Positions 16,752-26,526 are shown, counted from the stretch's first letter. The stretch: 41,327 nt of DNA from Candidatus Brocadiaceae bacterium (GCA_003551565.1 PUMZ01000378.1:1-41327), one strand, 5' to 3'. Numbers and translations are program-made. Notes: generated from the letters alone by a model not told the origin.

Positions 16752-17342
16752 ATGGACCGAAGAACCGGATCGGAACCCGAAACCGGCGCCGGGCGAACGA
16801 TGCCGGAAAGCAGCATCGCCCTGCTGGGTTTGAAACACAGCGGGAAAAGCTCCGTCGCCGTCCGTCTGGCGGAAAGGCTGGACCTGCCCTGTGTGGATAC
16901 CGACCGGTTGCTGTCCATCGAATCCGGCTGTGCCGGGGCGAGGGATGCATATAAGACGCTGGGGAGGGAAGGTTTCAGGAAGATGGAGTACAGGGTGTGC
17001 GGGCGGCTCGCCCGCCGTGCTGCCAGGGAACTTGTGGTGATTGCTACCGGTGGCGGGATTGCAGACAACGAAAAGGCTCTCGATGTGCTCAGCCCTTCCG
17101 TCTGTTTTGTCTACCTGCGTGAGTCGGAATCGGTGCTTTACGAGCGTTTTATGGGGGGCGGACGCCCCGCCTTCCTGCCGGAGGACAACACAAGGGAAGC
17201 ATGGGCGCGCATCTACATGAGGCGTGACAAATGTTACCTTCGCCGGGCGTTCGCTGTCATCGATTGCCGCGGGCGCTCGATCCGGCAAATTACGGAGGAA
17301 GCCATCGGGTTACTTGTGCCCGACGGGCGCTTTGGTTTATAG
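16752..17342 (+). CDS. aroK: Shikimate kinase
   Basis: A 196-residue kinase that phosphorylates shikimate at the 3-hydroxyl, the fifth step of the shikimate pathway. The P-loop is GLKHSGKS (residues 26-33), the shikimate-binding aspartate is in CVDTDRLL, and the GGG motif is in VIATGGGIADN. The lid arginine region is GGGRPAFLP, and the adenine-loop RRDKCYLRRA follows. A 20-residue N-terminal extension (MDRRTGSEPETG) precedes the core. The ATG at 16752 has a good AAGGGGAG site; ATG 16800 is an alternative that would remove the extension. It starts 3 bp after the URO-D-like stop and precedes aroC by 82 bp. Confidence 0.92.
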   Translation: MDRRTGSEPETGAGRTMPESSIALLGLKHSGKSSVAVRLAERLDLPCVDTDRLLSIESGCAGARDAYKTLGREGFRKMEYRVCGRLARRAARELVVIATGGGIADNEKALDVLSPSVCFVYLRESESVLYERFMGGGRPAFLPEDNTREAWARIYMRRDKCYLRRAFAVIDCRGRSIRQITEEAIGLLVPDGRFGL

Positions 17343-17424
17343 TTTTGCTGCATTAGTAATGCCCGGCCTGCGGTTCCGGAGAGTGTGCTCCCGGGGCTGC
17401 ACCGATTCTATGTGGAGGGCGGTT

Positions 17425-18483
17425 ATGGGTGGAAATACTTTTGGAGAAGCGTTTTGCGTAACAACGTTCGGCGAGAGCCACGGTGGCGCCGTGGGTGCGG
17501 TGATCGACGGCGCATCTCCCGGAGTGGACGTATCCGTTGAGGATATCCAGGCGCAGCTCGACAGGCGGAAGCCGGGCCGGGGCGGGGTGAGCAGTACGCG
17601 GCGCGAACCGGATAAGGTCAATATATTGTCCGGGGTTTTCGGGGGCAAGACAACCGGTACGCCCATCCTGCTGATTCTTTACAATAAGGATGCCGATCCC
17701 GGGGCCTACGAGGAAATTCGTTCGCTATTCCGCCCCGGTCACGCCGATTACAGCTACAGGAAAAAATACGGGATCCGCGATTGGCGAGGCGGCGGACGCT
17801 CCAGCGGACGTGAAACGGCTGCGAGAGTTGCCGCCGGCGCCGTGGCCCGTCGCTGCCTGCAACAGCGCGGCATTTCGGTGCTGGCCTACACCCGTGCGGC
17901 CGCGGGCATATGGTGCGGGCATGTCAAACCGGAAGAGATCGAAAATAACGCGCTCAGGGCGCCCGATGCGGATGCAGCAGAGAAGATGGCGCAAAAGATA
18001 CATGAACTTCAGCAGCGGGGCGACAGTGCGGGGGGGATCGTCGAATGCCGCATCCACGGCGTTCCGCCCGGCCTGGGCGAGCCGGTCTTCGACAAACTCG
18101 ACGCCCGCCTTGCCGGGGCCATATTCAGCATCGGTGCGGTCAAAGGCGTGGAATTCGGCGCCGGCTTCCGTTCGGCCGACATGACCGGCAGCGAGCATAA
18201 CGACCGGATGGGTGAGGGCGAACGGTTCCTGTCAAATAACGCGGGCGGCATACTCGGCGGCATCTCCACCGGCGCCGATATCGTGTTCCGGGCGGCGGTG
18301 AAACCCACTCCCAGCATTTCTTCGCCCCAGCAGACGGTTGATACCGACGGCCAGGACGCTACCATTCGGATCCGGGGCCGCCATGACGCATGCATCTGCC
18401 CACGGATCGTGCCGGTTGTGGAGGCGATGTCGTGCCTTGTGCTTGAGGATCACTTCAAACGGCATGCAGCGCTTACGGCCTGA
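17425..18483 (+). CDS. aroC: Chorismate synthase
   Basis: A 352-residue enzyme that converts 5-enolpyruvylshikimate-3-phosphate to chorismate, the last step of the shikimate pathway, using reduced FMN. Family signatures: FGESHGGAVGAVIDG at the N-terminus, the RRKPGRGGVSSTRREPD segment, RGGGRSSGRETAARVAAGAVA in the middle, and RHDACICPRIVPVVEAM near the end. ATG 17425 has GGAGGG 5 nt upstream; the open frame extends further left but without family sequence. Together with aroK it forms a small shikimate operon, but the remaining aro genes are not in the window. Confidence 0.96.
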   Translation: MGGNTFGEAFCVTTFGESHGGAVGAVIDGASPGVDVSVEDIQAQLDRRKPGRGGVSSTRREPDKVNILSGVFGGKTTGTPILLILYNKDADPGAYEEIRSLFRPGHADYSYRKKYGIRDWRGGGRSSGRETAARVAAGAVARRCLQQRGISVLAYTRAAAGIWCGHVKPEEIENNALRAPDADAAEKMAQKIHELQQRGDSAGGIVECRIHGVPPGLGEPVFDKLDARLAGAIFSIGAVKGVEFGAGFRSADMTGSEHNDRMGEGERFLSNNAGGILGGISTGADIVFRAAVKPTPSISSPQQTVDTDGQDATIRIRGRHDACICPRIVPVVEAMSCLVLEDHFKRHAALTA

Positions 18484-18550
18484 GACGGACCGGCCCGAAA
18501 ACCCGCTCGTCGTGTGGACGCTTTCAAACGTCCCGGGATAGGCGCGCTTA

Positions 18551-18658
18551 TTTCACGCGTTCTCCGTGGTGCACTGATGTGGCAGAAGAGCAAACGCCAC
18601 CTGCCTGTGCGTGGGCACCTGTCTGCGTCGCGGAAGCGACAGGCAGGCGCAGACAGGT
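18551..18658. repeat. Dispersed palindromic repeat, copy B
   Basis: Second copy of the element at 9275-9446. The core 18615-18658 matches copy A at 43 of 44 positions and has the same nested hairpin. The upstream part (TTTCACGCGTTCTC, CGTGGTGCA, GCAAACGCC) is a diverged match. Copy B lacks the middle segment present in copy A between GCAAACGCC and the core. It sits in the 335-bp gap 18484-18818 between the converging aroC and YhaN-like genes, where I see no gene. Confidence 0.75.
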
Positions 18659-18818
18659 TGTCTTTGTGTACGCGATGCGCGGCAATCCCCGGACTCCGCA
18701 GCCTCTGAAGGCAAATCTTCAGTAAACCACGGAGTTTCCACACCGTGACGGGGTGCCGTTTTGGATCATTGCTTTGGCGCGCGGGCTCCCGGGTTGTGAG
18801 GTATGCCGGGTCGCTGTG

Positions 18819-21800
18819 TTACGTACCACCTTCTCGTGGTCCGGCCGCGGCAGCCAGCAAACCATCCGCCCGCTCAACCGCTTCATCATGACCGACCCCT
18901 GCCTCCACAAATGCATGGATGACCCGTCGGCGCACTTCATCCGGGTCAAGTGGCGGGATGTTTTCGGTATACCCTTCTGATTCCAGATAAGCGGCGAGTT
19001 CGTCGGCTTTCTTGCTGAGAAATCCGGAGACCGCCCCCCGGGAAAGTTGTTTTATCAATGCCTCGCCATCCCCATCGACCTCCTCAGCCAGTGATGCGAC
19101 TCTGTCCAGGAAAATATCACTGACAGCCCCGGACTCCTCCAGAACCTGCCTGTCCACCAGATCGCCGCGTCCGATCATCCATGCCCGGACAAAAGCTTCC
19201 AGCGCCGCACCGTTTTGCGATATTTCACGGATCCGTCCGGTGTCTTCAGAAATTAATTGTTCCTGGCCGCTCTCAATCATTGCCCTGAGCTGACCCCAGC
19301 GCTCAACCTGCAGCCGCAGCAATCTGCAGATCAATTCCGGGCTGTGGACTATGTACCAAATATGGGCCGCGCCCGCCCCCAGCCGGGGATTCAACACAGG
19401 CACTCCAACCATCTCGCCATAACTTTGATGGTCGCAACCCTCAGGGGCGGTGGGGGGTTCCAAATCATCTGTAAATGGTTCGATGTGCTTCCAGTCAATA
19501 TCTTTGGCCCGGTTGCTTTCAAACTCCAGCTCCTTCACCCGATACTCAATATCCGCAACCCTGTCAAGGGCGGTTTTCCACCGCCCGACTTCATCACTCT
19601 GAGCGGTCAGGTAGAAAATCTGCCGGCCGCGTTTTGCAAGTTCTATTGCAGCCCCGATGACCGCCCCCGACCTGGCATCGTCCGTATTGGCCAGCGTTTC
19701 ATCAAAAACAAGCGGTAATTGTATTGCACTTTCCTGGGTCTCGACAAAGGCCATCCGGACCGCCAGCAGCAATTGCACGCGGGTCGCACTGGAAAGCTCG
19801 TCTAAAGCAAACCAACCATCTTTTACGGTATCGTAAGCGCGGAAATCGACGGTCCCGCCCTCTCCCAGACTCAGTTTGTAACGCCCGCGGGTGATCGCAA
19901 CCAGGAGATCTTCCGCGCGCTTAAAAACCTCCGGACGACCGGCCCGGCCGCCGCTGTTGCGCAGGTATTCGCCCAGATGGAAGCCGACAACTTTCCGGCA
20001 ATCATCGTCATACCTGGCGTTCAGCTCATCCAACGCCCTTTCCTTTTCCGCCATTGCAAGTTCCAGCGTAGCGTTTTTCCCGGCTTCGTTGATTCGGGTG
20101 TTGATCTCGCTGATTTTCTGCTGCAAACCTTCTTTCTCGTTGGCTCTCTGGTTCAACTCATCAGCTTCTGATTTAAGCTCTCCCGGCGGGAGCTCTTTAT
20201 AGCCCGGGATCATGTCTTCGGCATCGTTCGCTTTTTGCTCCGCACTCCCGGATAAAGCGGCCTTAACCCTTTCCTCATCCTTCAATTCCTGGTAGTTGTC
20301 GAACAGATCGCAGAGGCGTTTTGCTCCGGTCTCGTCGTCATCCTGGAGGTTGAGCCGGGAGAAAATCTCGGAACGTTCCTCCTGCAAATGCCCGATAGCA
20401 GCGTCGGCATCCGCTACGATCTTCTTCTTCTCTTCCATTTCCCGCGAACTGTCCTCGAAAAGGCGCTGCCGCTGTTTCAAGCCGTCAACGTTCCCCAGGG
20501 CATCCGGGTAATCTGCGGGCGCATCATACCCAAAAGGATTCAGAACGCCGGCAATATTGGCCAGCAATGCATTTCTTTCACATTCAACAACCTCCCCACC
20601 CGCTTGCAATCGCTTCAGCTCCCCGTCTTCTTCCTGCCACTGAGATACTTTTTCTGAGAATCGCACCAGCGAAACGGGGTCATCACCGGGGGCCATGCCG
20701 AATGCCGCGGCCATTTGCCTCCTTTGATCCTCCAAATCCTCGATTGCTGCACGCACATCGTCCAGCTTCTGCTGGTTTCCTTTCCAGGCGTCACTGCGTA
20801 CCTTCCGTTCCTGCTCGACACAATATTGTTGATAAAGCTCCAGAACGCGATCGCACACGTCTTCACGTTCCCAGCTCGCAGGCGGTTCAAGATCGAGCCG
20901 TGTGAACCTGCGCTGTCGTTCCTGCCGTATCCGGCTCTCGTGCGAGAGCATGTTCTTCATCATCCGGTGCAGTAAGGCGCCGGCGACCGAAGCAACGAGC
21001 ACAACAATGCCTATGAACCCCGCCCCGCTCGTCAAAAGACCTGCCGTCATCGTCAGCAACGCCGCGGCCGCTATGATGACCAGAGACCGGCAGATCGGGC
21101 GCTTCGGCGCGACCGTATCCGGACGTGCGTTCAGCCAATCGACCAGGATCTCCGCACCGCTGATCAAATCCTGTGTTTGCCTATCGTCGTTATCGTCCGG
21201 CTCCAGAACCGATTTCAACCTTTCCAGCGCTTCACGTTCGGCAACGCATTTCAGATACCTTTGTGCAAAATCATGGAATCCTTGCCATTTCTTCACTGAA
21301 ATGCCGCGCAGCTCTTCTTCCTGCGGCGTAACGTCGAGCCGGCTATGAATCTCATCACGTTTTTTCTTCCGTTCTGCGCACTGCTGTTTGTTGTCCTTCA
21401 GTTCGCGATCGGCTTCCTGGAGCTGTTCGAGCAATTTATCGAGCCGGGAGAGGGTTTCAACCGTTGCACCATCCCCGCTCAATCGCGTTTGCTTTTGCCT
21501 GTTGCGTGCCTTTTCCAGCATCCCGAGGGCGTTTTTTTTCTTCTCGCGCTGTTTCAGCATCTCGCTGTTCGATGCCTGCAGTTTTTGATACTCATCCCCC
21601 TCCACCCGTTTCATCACGTCCGGATACGCATCAAGTTTTGCCCGGACGGCATCGAGTTCGGCCCTGGCCTCCAGAAAATCGATGGCCTTGTTGAGGTACT
21701 CCAGCCGTTGTGCAGCAGACCTGGCAATTTCGAGTTTTTTACAAAAAGACGGAAGCTCCGCTTTTTCTTCCTGCACCTCCTCCACCTTTTTTTCGGCATG

Positions 21801-22316
21801 TTTCAGTTTTTCGAGCGAAACTTTCACATTTTTCGTTTCTTTAATCGACGCTTTACGGGCATCTTTTTTGAAGCCCAGTTCATCCATTGCCTTCCGCAGG
21901 TCGTATCCGCCGGCGGTTTCGCGCTGAACGGCCTCCGCAAAACCGCGTCCGCGCGTATCGGCCTGCAGCATCTCATGCAATGAGAGCAGATAACGGTCAC
22001 TCATCTCCACGGCGGGGATCAGTGGTTCCGTCACAGGCTCGCCTTCCCGGGTGTAAGAGTACCGGGTCCCCTCGACCTCGGCACGCCAGGGCTCGCCTGC
22101 GAGCACAAAATCCGCCAGCAAATTCATGGTCCTTTCATTATCCTCCGGCCACAGCAACGTGAAAATTGCTCGAGAGAACGTGGTTTTCCCGGAAGCATTC
22201 GGGCCATAGATAATATTTACGCCATCGCAGAGGTTGTCAACGGCAAAACCCCCGTCCCGGAACCCCGGCGCCTTTTCGATTTTCACCGCACGCATCTTCA
22301 GTGACTTCTTGCTCAT
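18819..22316 (-). CDS. YhaN/SbcC-like AAA ATPase with coiled coils, membrane hairpin and long C-terminal tail
   Basis: A 1165-residue SMC-like ATPase, the partner of the nuclease encoded just upstream. Walker A is GPNASGKT (residues 38-45) and Walker B LPLVFDETLANTDD (D872, E873). Long charged heptad-like stretches between them predict coiled coils. Two hydrophobic segments at about residues 410-455 (SLVIIAAAALLTMTAGLL and GFIGIVVLVASVAGALL) place it at the membrane, as in YhaN-type proteins and unlike SbcC. After the ATPase core about 240 residues follow, with EMVGVPVLNPRL, a helical region, and a final ESEGYTENIPPLD segment. Its start ATG overlaps the nuclease stop in ATGA, so the two are translationally coupled. 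The likely role is DNA end processing or repair at the membrane. Confidence 0.85.
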   Translation of the reverse strand: MSKKSLKMRAVKIEKAPGFRDGGFAVDNLCDGVNIIYGPNASGKTTFSRAIFTLLWPEDNERTMNLLADFVLAGEPWRAEVEGTRYSYTREGEPVTEPLIPAVEMSDRYLLSLHEMLQADTRGRGFAEAVQRETAGGYDLRKAMDELGFKKDARKASIKETKNVKVSLEKLKHAEKKVEEVQEEKAELPSFCKKLEIARSAAQRLEYLNKAIDFLEARAELDAVRAKLDAYPDVMKRVEGDEYQKLQASNSEMLKQREKKKNALGMLEKARNRQKQTRLSGDGATVETLSRLDKLLEQLQEADRELKDNKQQCAERKKKRDEIHSRLDVTPQEEELRGISVKKWQGFHDFAQRYLKCVAEREALERLKSVLEPDDNDDRQTQDLISGAEILVDWLNARPDTVAPKRPICRSLVIIAAAALLTMTAGLLTSGAGFIGIVVLVASVAGALLHRMMKNMLSHESRIRQERQRRFTRLDLEPPASWEREDVCDRVLELYQQYCVEQERKVRSDAWKGNQQKLDDVRAAIEDLEDQRRQMAAAFGMAPGDDPVSLVRFSEKVSQWQEEDGELKRLQAGGEVVECERNALLANIAGVLNPFGYDAPADYPDALGNVDGLKQRQRLFEDSSREMEEKKKIVADADAAIGHLQEERSEIFSRLNLQDDDETGAKRLCDLFDNYQELKDEERVKAALSGSAEQKANDAEDMIPGYKELPPGELKSEADELNQRANEKEGLQQKISEINTRINEAGKNATLELAMAEKERALDELNARYDDDCRKVVGFHLGEYLRNSGGRAGRPEVFKRAEDLLVAITRGRYKLSLGEGGTVDFRAYDTVKDGWFALDELSSATRVQLLLAVRMAFVETQESAIQLPLVFDETLANTDDARSGAVIGAAIELAKRGRQIFYLTAQSDEVGRWKTALDRVADIEYRVKELEFESNRAKDIDWKHIEPFTDDLEPPTAPEGCDHQSYGEMVGVPVLNPRLGAGAAHIWYIVHSPELICRLLRLQVERWGQLRAMIESGQEQLISEDTGRIREISQNGAALEAFVRAWMIGRGDLVDRQVLEESGAVSDIFLDRVASLAEEVDGDGEALIKQLSRGAVSGFLSKKADELAAYLESEGYTENIPPLDPDEVRRRVIHAFVEAGVGHDEAVERADGLLAAAAGPREGGT

Positions 22317-23596
22317 ACCTGCGCCTCCTTCTGCTTGATCAAGGTATCGAGCAAGAGGTAGGCGGTGTTTTCCAGGTAGCGCTTTGCCCGGGCGGCAACA
22401 GGTGGTTGGACGACGCCATCGGCATGGTGCAGGTCCACGTAGGTGCTCGAGCGGTATATGCTCTGTAAATCTTCGGTCACTTCATCAATGAGCGACGGCG
22501 GATATTTCCCGGAATGGATATCCTTCAAAAGCCTGGCCAGGCTGCCAACCGGTCCCTGCTCACGAGCCAGCCGTTCGATATCGAGAACAGGCTTTGTCAT
22601 GTGTTCGACACGATGCAGTTTTACCTCCGCTCCGCCGAAACTTTGCGAAAAATCTCCCAGCCAATCGGGACGCATAACCAGTTCAGAATGTGCACCGCAG
22701 CGCCCGGTCAAAGTCAGGCGAAGCAGCACGAGGTCCAGCACTTTATCATCCAGAGCTTCCGTTTCAACATATTTTTCCACGGCTGCATAAACGCATCGGT
22801 AAGCGCCCTTAACGTCGCCGGCCTCGCGCATGTCCACATCCAGGTCATCGTAGCGCAAAGCGGCCACGGGCATCATGCGGTATTGAACATTTCGTGAGCG
22901 ATCGATCTCAATCACGGCAGGCCCATGCGCTCCCGTTTCGCCGGGATCCAGCGGCTGGGGCGAGCCAGGATACAACACCATCTGGCGGGCTTGCTCCCGT
23001 ATTTGCCGCCCATGTATATGCCCCAGGACCCAGAGAATATGTGGAGTTCCGTGCAATTCCGCCGTATCCACGGGCGCATAATTGCTCTCAAGGCCGCCCA
23101 ATTCCGCATGGACTATGCCGATGGGCACGTGGTCGTTATGCGGTTTGTCGAGGTTGTATTTTTTGAGGGGCGAGCCGGGATAATGCCGGCCGGGAAACGA
23201 CCAGCCGTCGAGTGAGAGGATCCCGGAATCGGTTTCGAGAACAAACCGCTCCCACTGCCCGTCGACGCCCAGGAGGTGGATATTGTCAAGGCCGCAATCG
23301 CTGATGAGTCGCGGCAGCGTTTCGGCGTCATGGTTGCCGCAGACGGCAAACAGCGGAATGCCCGCGCCGTCAAGCAACTTTGCGCCTTCCATAAAAGCTC
23401 CGAAAGCTTCGACATACCGATCTTCCACATCGATAATATCACCGGAAACCATCACGGCATCGACCGCAGCATCCACGGATTTTGATGCAAGATTTTTCCA
23501 GACACGGCGCGGAGAAAACTGCTCCGGTGGATAGCCTTCCGGTATCCTGGCCGGCGCCCTGCCGAGATGAAGGTCTCCTGTGCATACGAATTTCAT
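22313..23596 (-). CDS. Metallophosphoesterase, YhaO/SbcD-like DNA exonuclease
   Basis: A 427-residue calcineurin-like phosphoesterase of the Mre11/SbcD/YhaO group. All metal-site motifs are present in order: GDLHLG, VSGDIIDVED, CGNHDAET, GIVHAELGG and LGHIHGRQ. The C-terminal 170 residues should form the capping and ATPase-binding domain. ATG 23596 (MKFVCTGDLHLG) is chosen over an upstream in-frame TTG at 23608. The stop overlaps the ATPase start by 4 bp, the normal arrangement for nuclease-ATPase pairs. Together they should make a Mre11-Rad50-like complex that trims DNA ends; the membrane segments of the partner indicate the YhaO-YhaN branch. Confidence 0.88.
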   Translation of the reverse strand: MKFVCTGDLHLGRAPARIPEGYPPEQFSPRRVWKNLASKSVDAAVDAVMVSGDIIDVEDRYVEAFGAFMEGAKLLDGAGIPLFAVCGNHDAETLPRLISDCGLDNIHLLGVDGQWERFVLETDSGILSLDGWSFPGRHYPGSPLKKYNLDKPHNDHVPIGIVHAELGGLESNYAPVDTAELHGTPHILWVLGHIHGRQIREQARQMVLYPGSPQPLDPGETGAHGPAVIEIDRSRNVQYRMMPVAALRYDDLDVDMREAGDVKGAYRCVYAAVEKYVETEALDDKVLDLVLLRLTLTGRCGAHSELVMRPDWLGDFSQSFGGAEVKLHRVEHMTKPVLDIERLAREQGPVGSLARLLKDIHSGKYPPSLIDEVTEDLQSIYRSSTYVDLHHADGVVQPPVAARAKRYLENTAYLLLDTLIKQKEAQV

Positions 23597-23689
23597 AATT
23601 GTTCGCAATGGGTTGGGGGGAATCGCGCTTCGCCCATTCGTTCTCTCTCATTCAGCATGTTTTTGCTGTTATGTCGGAGCTTTCCGATT

Positions 23690-23719
23690 ATCGTACCCGC
23701 CCGTTATCGGCTTTGTCAA
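23690..23719 (-). promoter_or_regulatory. Sigma-70-like promoter for the nuclease-ATPase operon
   Basis: Read on the minus strand: TTGACA (23719-23714), 18-bp spacer, TACGAT (23695-23690), about 94 bp upstream of ATG 23596. The -35 is a perfect consensus match. Confidence 0.45.
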
Positions 23720-23796
23720 ACGCGGCACAGGGATCTCCCGGGTCCGATGAATTTCATCCGGCGCCGTGGAGTCTCTTGCCCACTTTTTTACCCCAA

Positions 23797-25029
23797 TTAA
23801 AATTTTAAGAAGAAAACATACAGAGCTGCAAGCAGGCCCGCGAGGATCAGAAACATCCCGCCGATGGAGTAAACGTCCGCAACCAGTCCCAGCACCGGCG
23901 CCAGCACGACCACCGCCAGGGACCGCAGCTGGGATTCGACGGACAGCATCGTTGCGCGCTGGGCGGGCTCGACGCTTTCGGTGAGATAGTCCAGCAGCAT
24001 CGGCCGCCTCAGATTTTTCGAAACGAAAAGCAACGTAAAGAGCATAAAGACAATCGGAAGGCTCTCTGCGGCAAATAGTCCTGTCCCGCAAAAGAGCGCC
24101 ACGTTGGACAGGAAGAGGACATTCAGTGCCTTTTCCGGCTTCTTAAAAAGCTCCTCCACCTTGTAAGCCTTCTGAGCGCTCACAGCGCTTAAAAGGTAGA
24201 TGAGCAGATAAAAGGCGCTGATCAAAACAGTGCCGCTCCTTCCATCCGCTCCGATCCGCGTCCCCGGAGCCGCGGCGGCCAGAACAAAGGATTGGAGCAA
24301 AGGCTGTATGTAATCTTTACCGGCCTTGAAAGCGCCATCGTAGATGGCGGAATTGACAAGCGCAAGGCGGAGGTTTTTCACTTTTCTCAGCGCTGTCAGG
24401 CTTTGGGCCAGGTGCTTGCGGAGCCGTTCCCACAGCCGGCCCCGTCTGTTCACCGAAGCTTCGTGCGACGAAGAGGGATAGGTCAGCACAAGCCCGAATG
24501 CAAGCAAGTAGGGAATGATGGAAAACAGGAAGCCGGCGTGGTAATTTTCCCGCCACAGTACGATCCCGCCTGCGCCGAGGGCCGACAGTGCCAGGCCCAC
24601 CTGCGAGAGGGCCCGTGTAAATCCATAAACCCGCGTCCTGAGATGCCCCTTCCCCGTGTCGTCGAGGTAATCAAAAATGATGGCCTTGTGCGTGCCCAGA
24701 CGCAACGCATCGCCGAGGCCGAAGAGAAGACTGGCCGGGATGAGCAGCCAGAAGGCATGGGCGACGTAATACATTGCAAAAGACAGGCTGTACAGGGCAA
24801 AACACAGCAACATCGTTTTTTTCCGTCCCCAAAGATCGGCCACCACTCCGGTGGGGATCTCAAAAACATACGCGCTCAGCTCGCGCACGGAGAGGATGAG
24901 GCCGATCTGGAAGTAGCTCAATCCTATCGAGAGGAGGTAAAGGTAGAAGAACGGCTCGAAAAGCTTGAGGTTTTTCAGGAAACCGTAGAGGCCGAATTTA
25001 ACGATGTTGCGATCAATCACCTGGGTCAT
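23797..25029 (-). CDS. Major facilitator superfamily transporter
   Basis: A 410-residue protein with about 12 hydrophobic helices. The loop between helices 2 and 3 carries the MFS signature GVVADLWGRKKTM, and the corresponding site of the second half lies near LRRPMLLDYLTES. The central cytoplasmic loop is basic (NRRGRLWERLRKHLAQ). Proteins of this look belong to the multidrug/unknown-substrate MFS group; the substrate cannot be read. It starts at ATG 25029 and ends about 200 bp before the nuclease gene, which has its own promoter, so they are probably separate units. Confidence 0.85.
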   Translation of the reverse strand: MTQVIDRNIVKFGLYGFLKNLKLFEPFFYLYLLSIGLSYFQIGLILSVRELSAYVFEIPTGVVADLWGRKKTMLLCFALYSLSFAMYYVAHAFWLLIPASLLFGLGDALRLGTHKAIIFDYLDDTGKGHLRTRVYGFTRALSQVGLALSALGAGGIVLWRENYHAGFLFSIIPYLLAFGLVLTYPSSSHEASVNRRGRLWERLRKHLAQSLTALRKVKNLRLALVNSAIYDGAFKAGKDYIQPLLQSFVLAAAAPGTRIGADGRSGTVLISAFYLLIYLLSAVSAQKAYKVEELFKKPEKALNVLFLSNVALFCGTGLFAAESLPIVFMLFTLLFVSKNLRRPMLLDYLTESVEPAQRATMLSVESQLRSLAVVVLAPVLGLVADVYSIGGMFLILAGLLAALYVFFLKF

Positions 25030-25155
25030 GAAGGTAATTTACCGGCAGGCGGATAGTTCTGTCAACCCCCGGCGCAATCATCGGTGCGGCGCCTGCCTTC
25101 TTTGGATCGGCGCCGCAGGAGGATTGTGGAGAAATCGGGGTCAGCGGCCCGGTCT

Positions 25156-26526
25156 TTATCGCGGAGGGCCATACGGACTGGTTTGATAATGATTTATAAG
25201 ACGTCGTTCCAGGTTATGGATCAGTTCCGGGTTTTCTGATTCCATTTTTTCATAGACATTGTTTTGTTCATGCGGGTCGTGCTGCAAATCATAAAGTTCC
25301 GCAAAGCTCCCCTCATTCAGTATCAACTTGTAACGTCCGGTACGTGCAGAGCGGCTGCCGCCGAATTCAGACACGGCTTCTTCCCGATGTCCGGCATCAG
25401 GACGTTCCAGCGTTTTTCTGAAAGAACGGGCATCGGCAGCCGGCCGGGGCGGCAGTCCGGCAACATCGCAAATCGTGGCGTTCAGGTCGATGAGTTCGAC
25501 GAGTGCATCGGAAATCTTGCCTTGCGGCACCCCCGGCCCGGCGGCCAGCAGCGGGATATGGGCGGATGGCTCATAAAGGTATTTTTTTGCAAAACGTCCA
25601 AGGTCACCAAGCATCTCACCGTGATCGGCCGAAAAGAATATGTAGGTGTTCGCCAGCCGCTTTTCACGTTCCAGCTTATCAAGAATTCGCCCGATCCAGT
25701 GGTCGATCAGCTCGATATAAGCGCAATACATCCTCCGGCACTGCTGAATAAAGTCAGGATTGAGTTTCTGATCCTCCCTGTCGGGTCTGGGATCCCATTC
25801 GGGTACCGGTACAGCCGGCGGCATGGTCCGACCTTCATACCGGTCGGCAAACTCTTGCGGCGGATCGTGCGGGACATGGGGGCCCGAAAAGGTCACGAAA
25901 AGATGCCAGGGATAATCTTCCCCCACATTGTCCAGCCACTCCAGCGCCTTCATGCCCTGAAAACTGTCGAGAAAGGTTGCGGCCGGAAGCGGCGTCGGGG
26001 TCACCCACTTGTCCGGCTCGTTCCAGTTGTTGACGGCATGCCGGCGGTATTCCTCCCACAGGCCCTGTTTTTTCAGCCAGAATCCATAGGGGCCATGGGG
26101 ATGGGAGTGATGTAATGAATGGACTTTCCCCTCGATTTCGACCGGGTGTGTAAAGCCCCACTGGTACAGGCACGGCCGATCACCTCTGCGACCGTTGAAT
26201 TCATCGGGTTTGGCCAGATCCAGCTTGCCGACTGCCCCTACCCGGTAACCGGCATCCCGCAGGCGTTGATAATATGTCGTCTGTCCCGGGAGCAGATAAG
26301 AGGAATTGTCGACTGCCCCTATCCTCTGCGGATGCATCCCGGTCGCCAGCCCTATGCGCGCCGGAGCGCACAGCGGTGAGTTGGAGTAGCAGTAACGGAA
26401 CCGCACGCCGCGTTCGGCTATCCGGTCAATATTGGGTGTGTTGACAAAATCGGCGCCGGCGCAGCCCATGTAATCGAAACGGAACTGATCGGTATTGATA
26501 AAAAGGATGTTTGGCCTGTTTTTCAT
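25156..26526 (-). CDS. Sulfatase (formylglycine type), downstream copy
   Basis: A 456-residue sulfatase that should remove sulfate esters from a sulfated sugar. The metal-binding start is PNILFINTDQFRFDYMG. The modification motif is C-x-P-x-R with C53 in SPLCAPARIGLATG; this cysteine must be oxidised to formylglycine by a maturase, none of which is in the window. Other sites are SADHGEMLGDLGRFAKK, carrying the second metal aspartate/histidine pair, and the C-terminal LYDLQHDPHEQNN. No signal peptide is seen. ATG 26526 (MKNRPNIL) has GGTGGA upstream and is preferred over ATG 26547. It follows the other sulfatase by 108 bp on the same strand. Confidence 0.92.
   Translation of the reverse strand: MKNRPNILFINTDQFRFDYMGCAGADFVNTPNIDRIAERGVRFRYCYSNSPLCAPARIGLATGMHPQRIGAVDNSSYLLPGQTTYYQRLRDAGYRVGAVGKLDLAKPDEFNGRRGDRPCLYQWGFTHPVEIEGKVHSLHHSHPHGPYGFWLKKQGLWEEYRRHAVNNWNEPDKWVTPTPLPAATFLDSFQGMKALEWLDNVGEDYPWHLFVTFSGPHVPHDPPQEFADRYEGRTMPPAVPVPEWDPRPDREDQKLNPDFIQQCRRMYCAYIELIDHWIGRILDKLEREKRLANTYIFFSADHGEMLGDLGRFAKKYLYEPSAHIPLLAAGPGVPQGKISDALVELIDLNATICDVAGLPPRPAADARSFRKTLERPDAGHREEAVSEFGGSRSARTGRYKLILNEGSFAELYDLQHDPHEQNNVYEKMESENPELIHNLERRLINHYQTSPYGPPR

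Noticed and set aside
15471-17288. A 605-codon open frame on the minus strand
   Set aside because: It is the shadow of the URO-D-like and aroK genes, both supported by motifs and ribosome sites.
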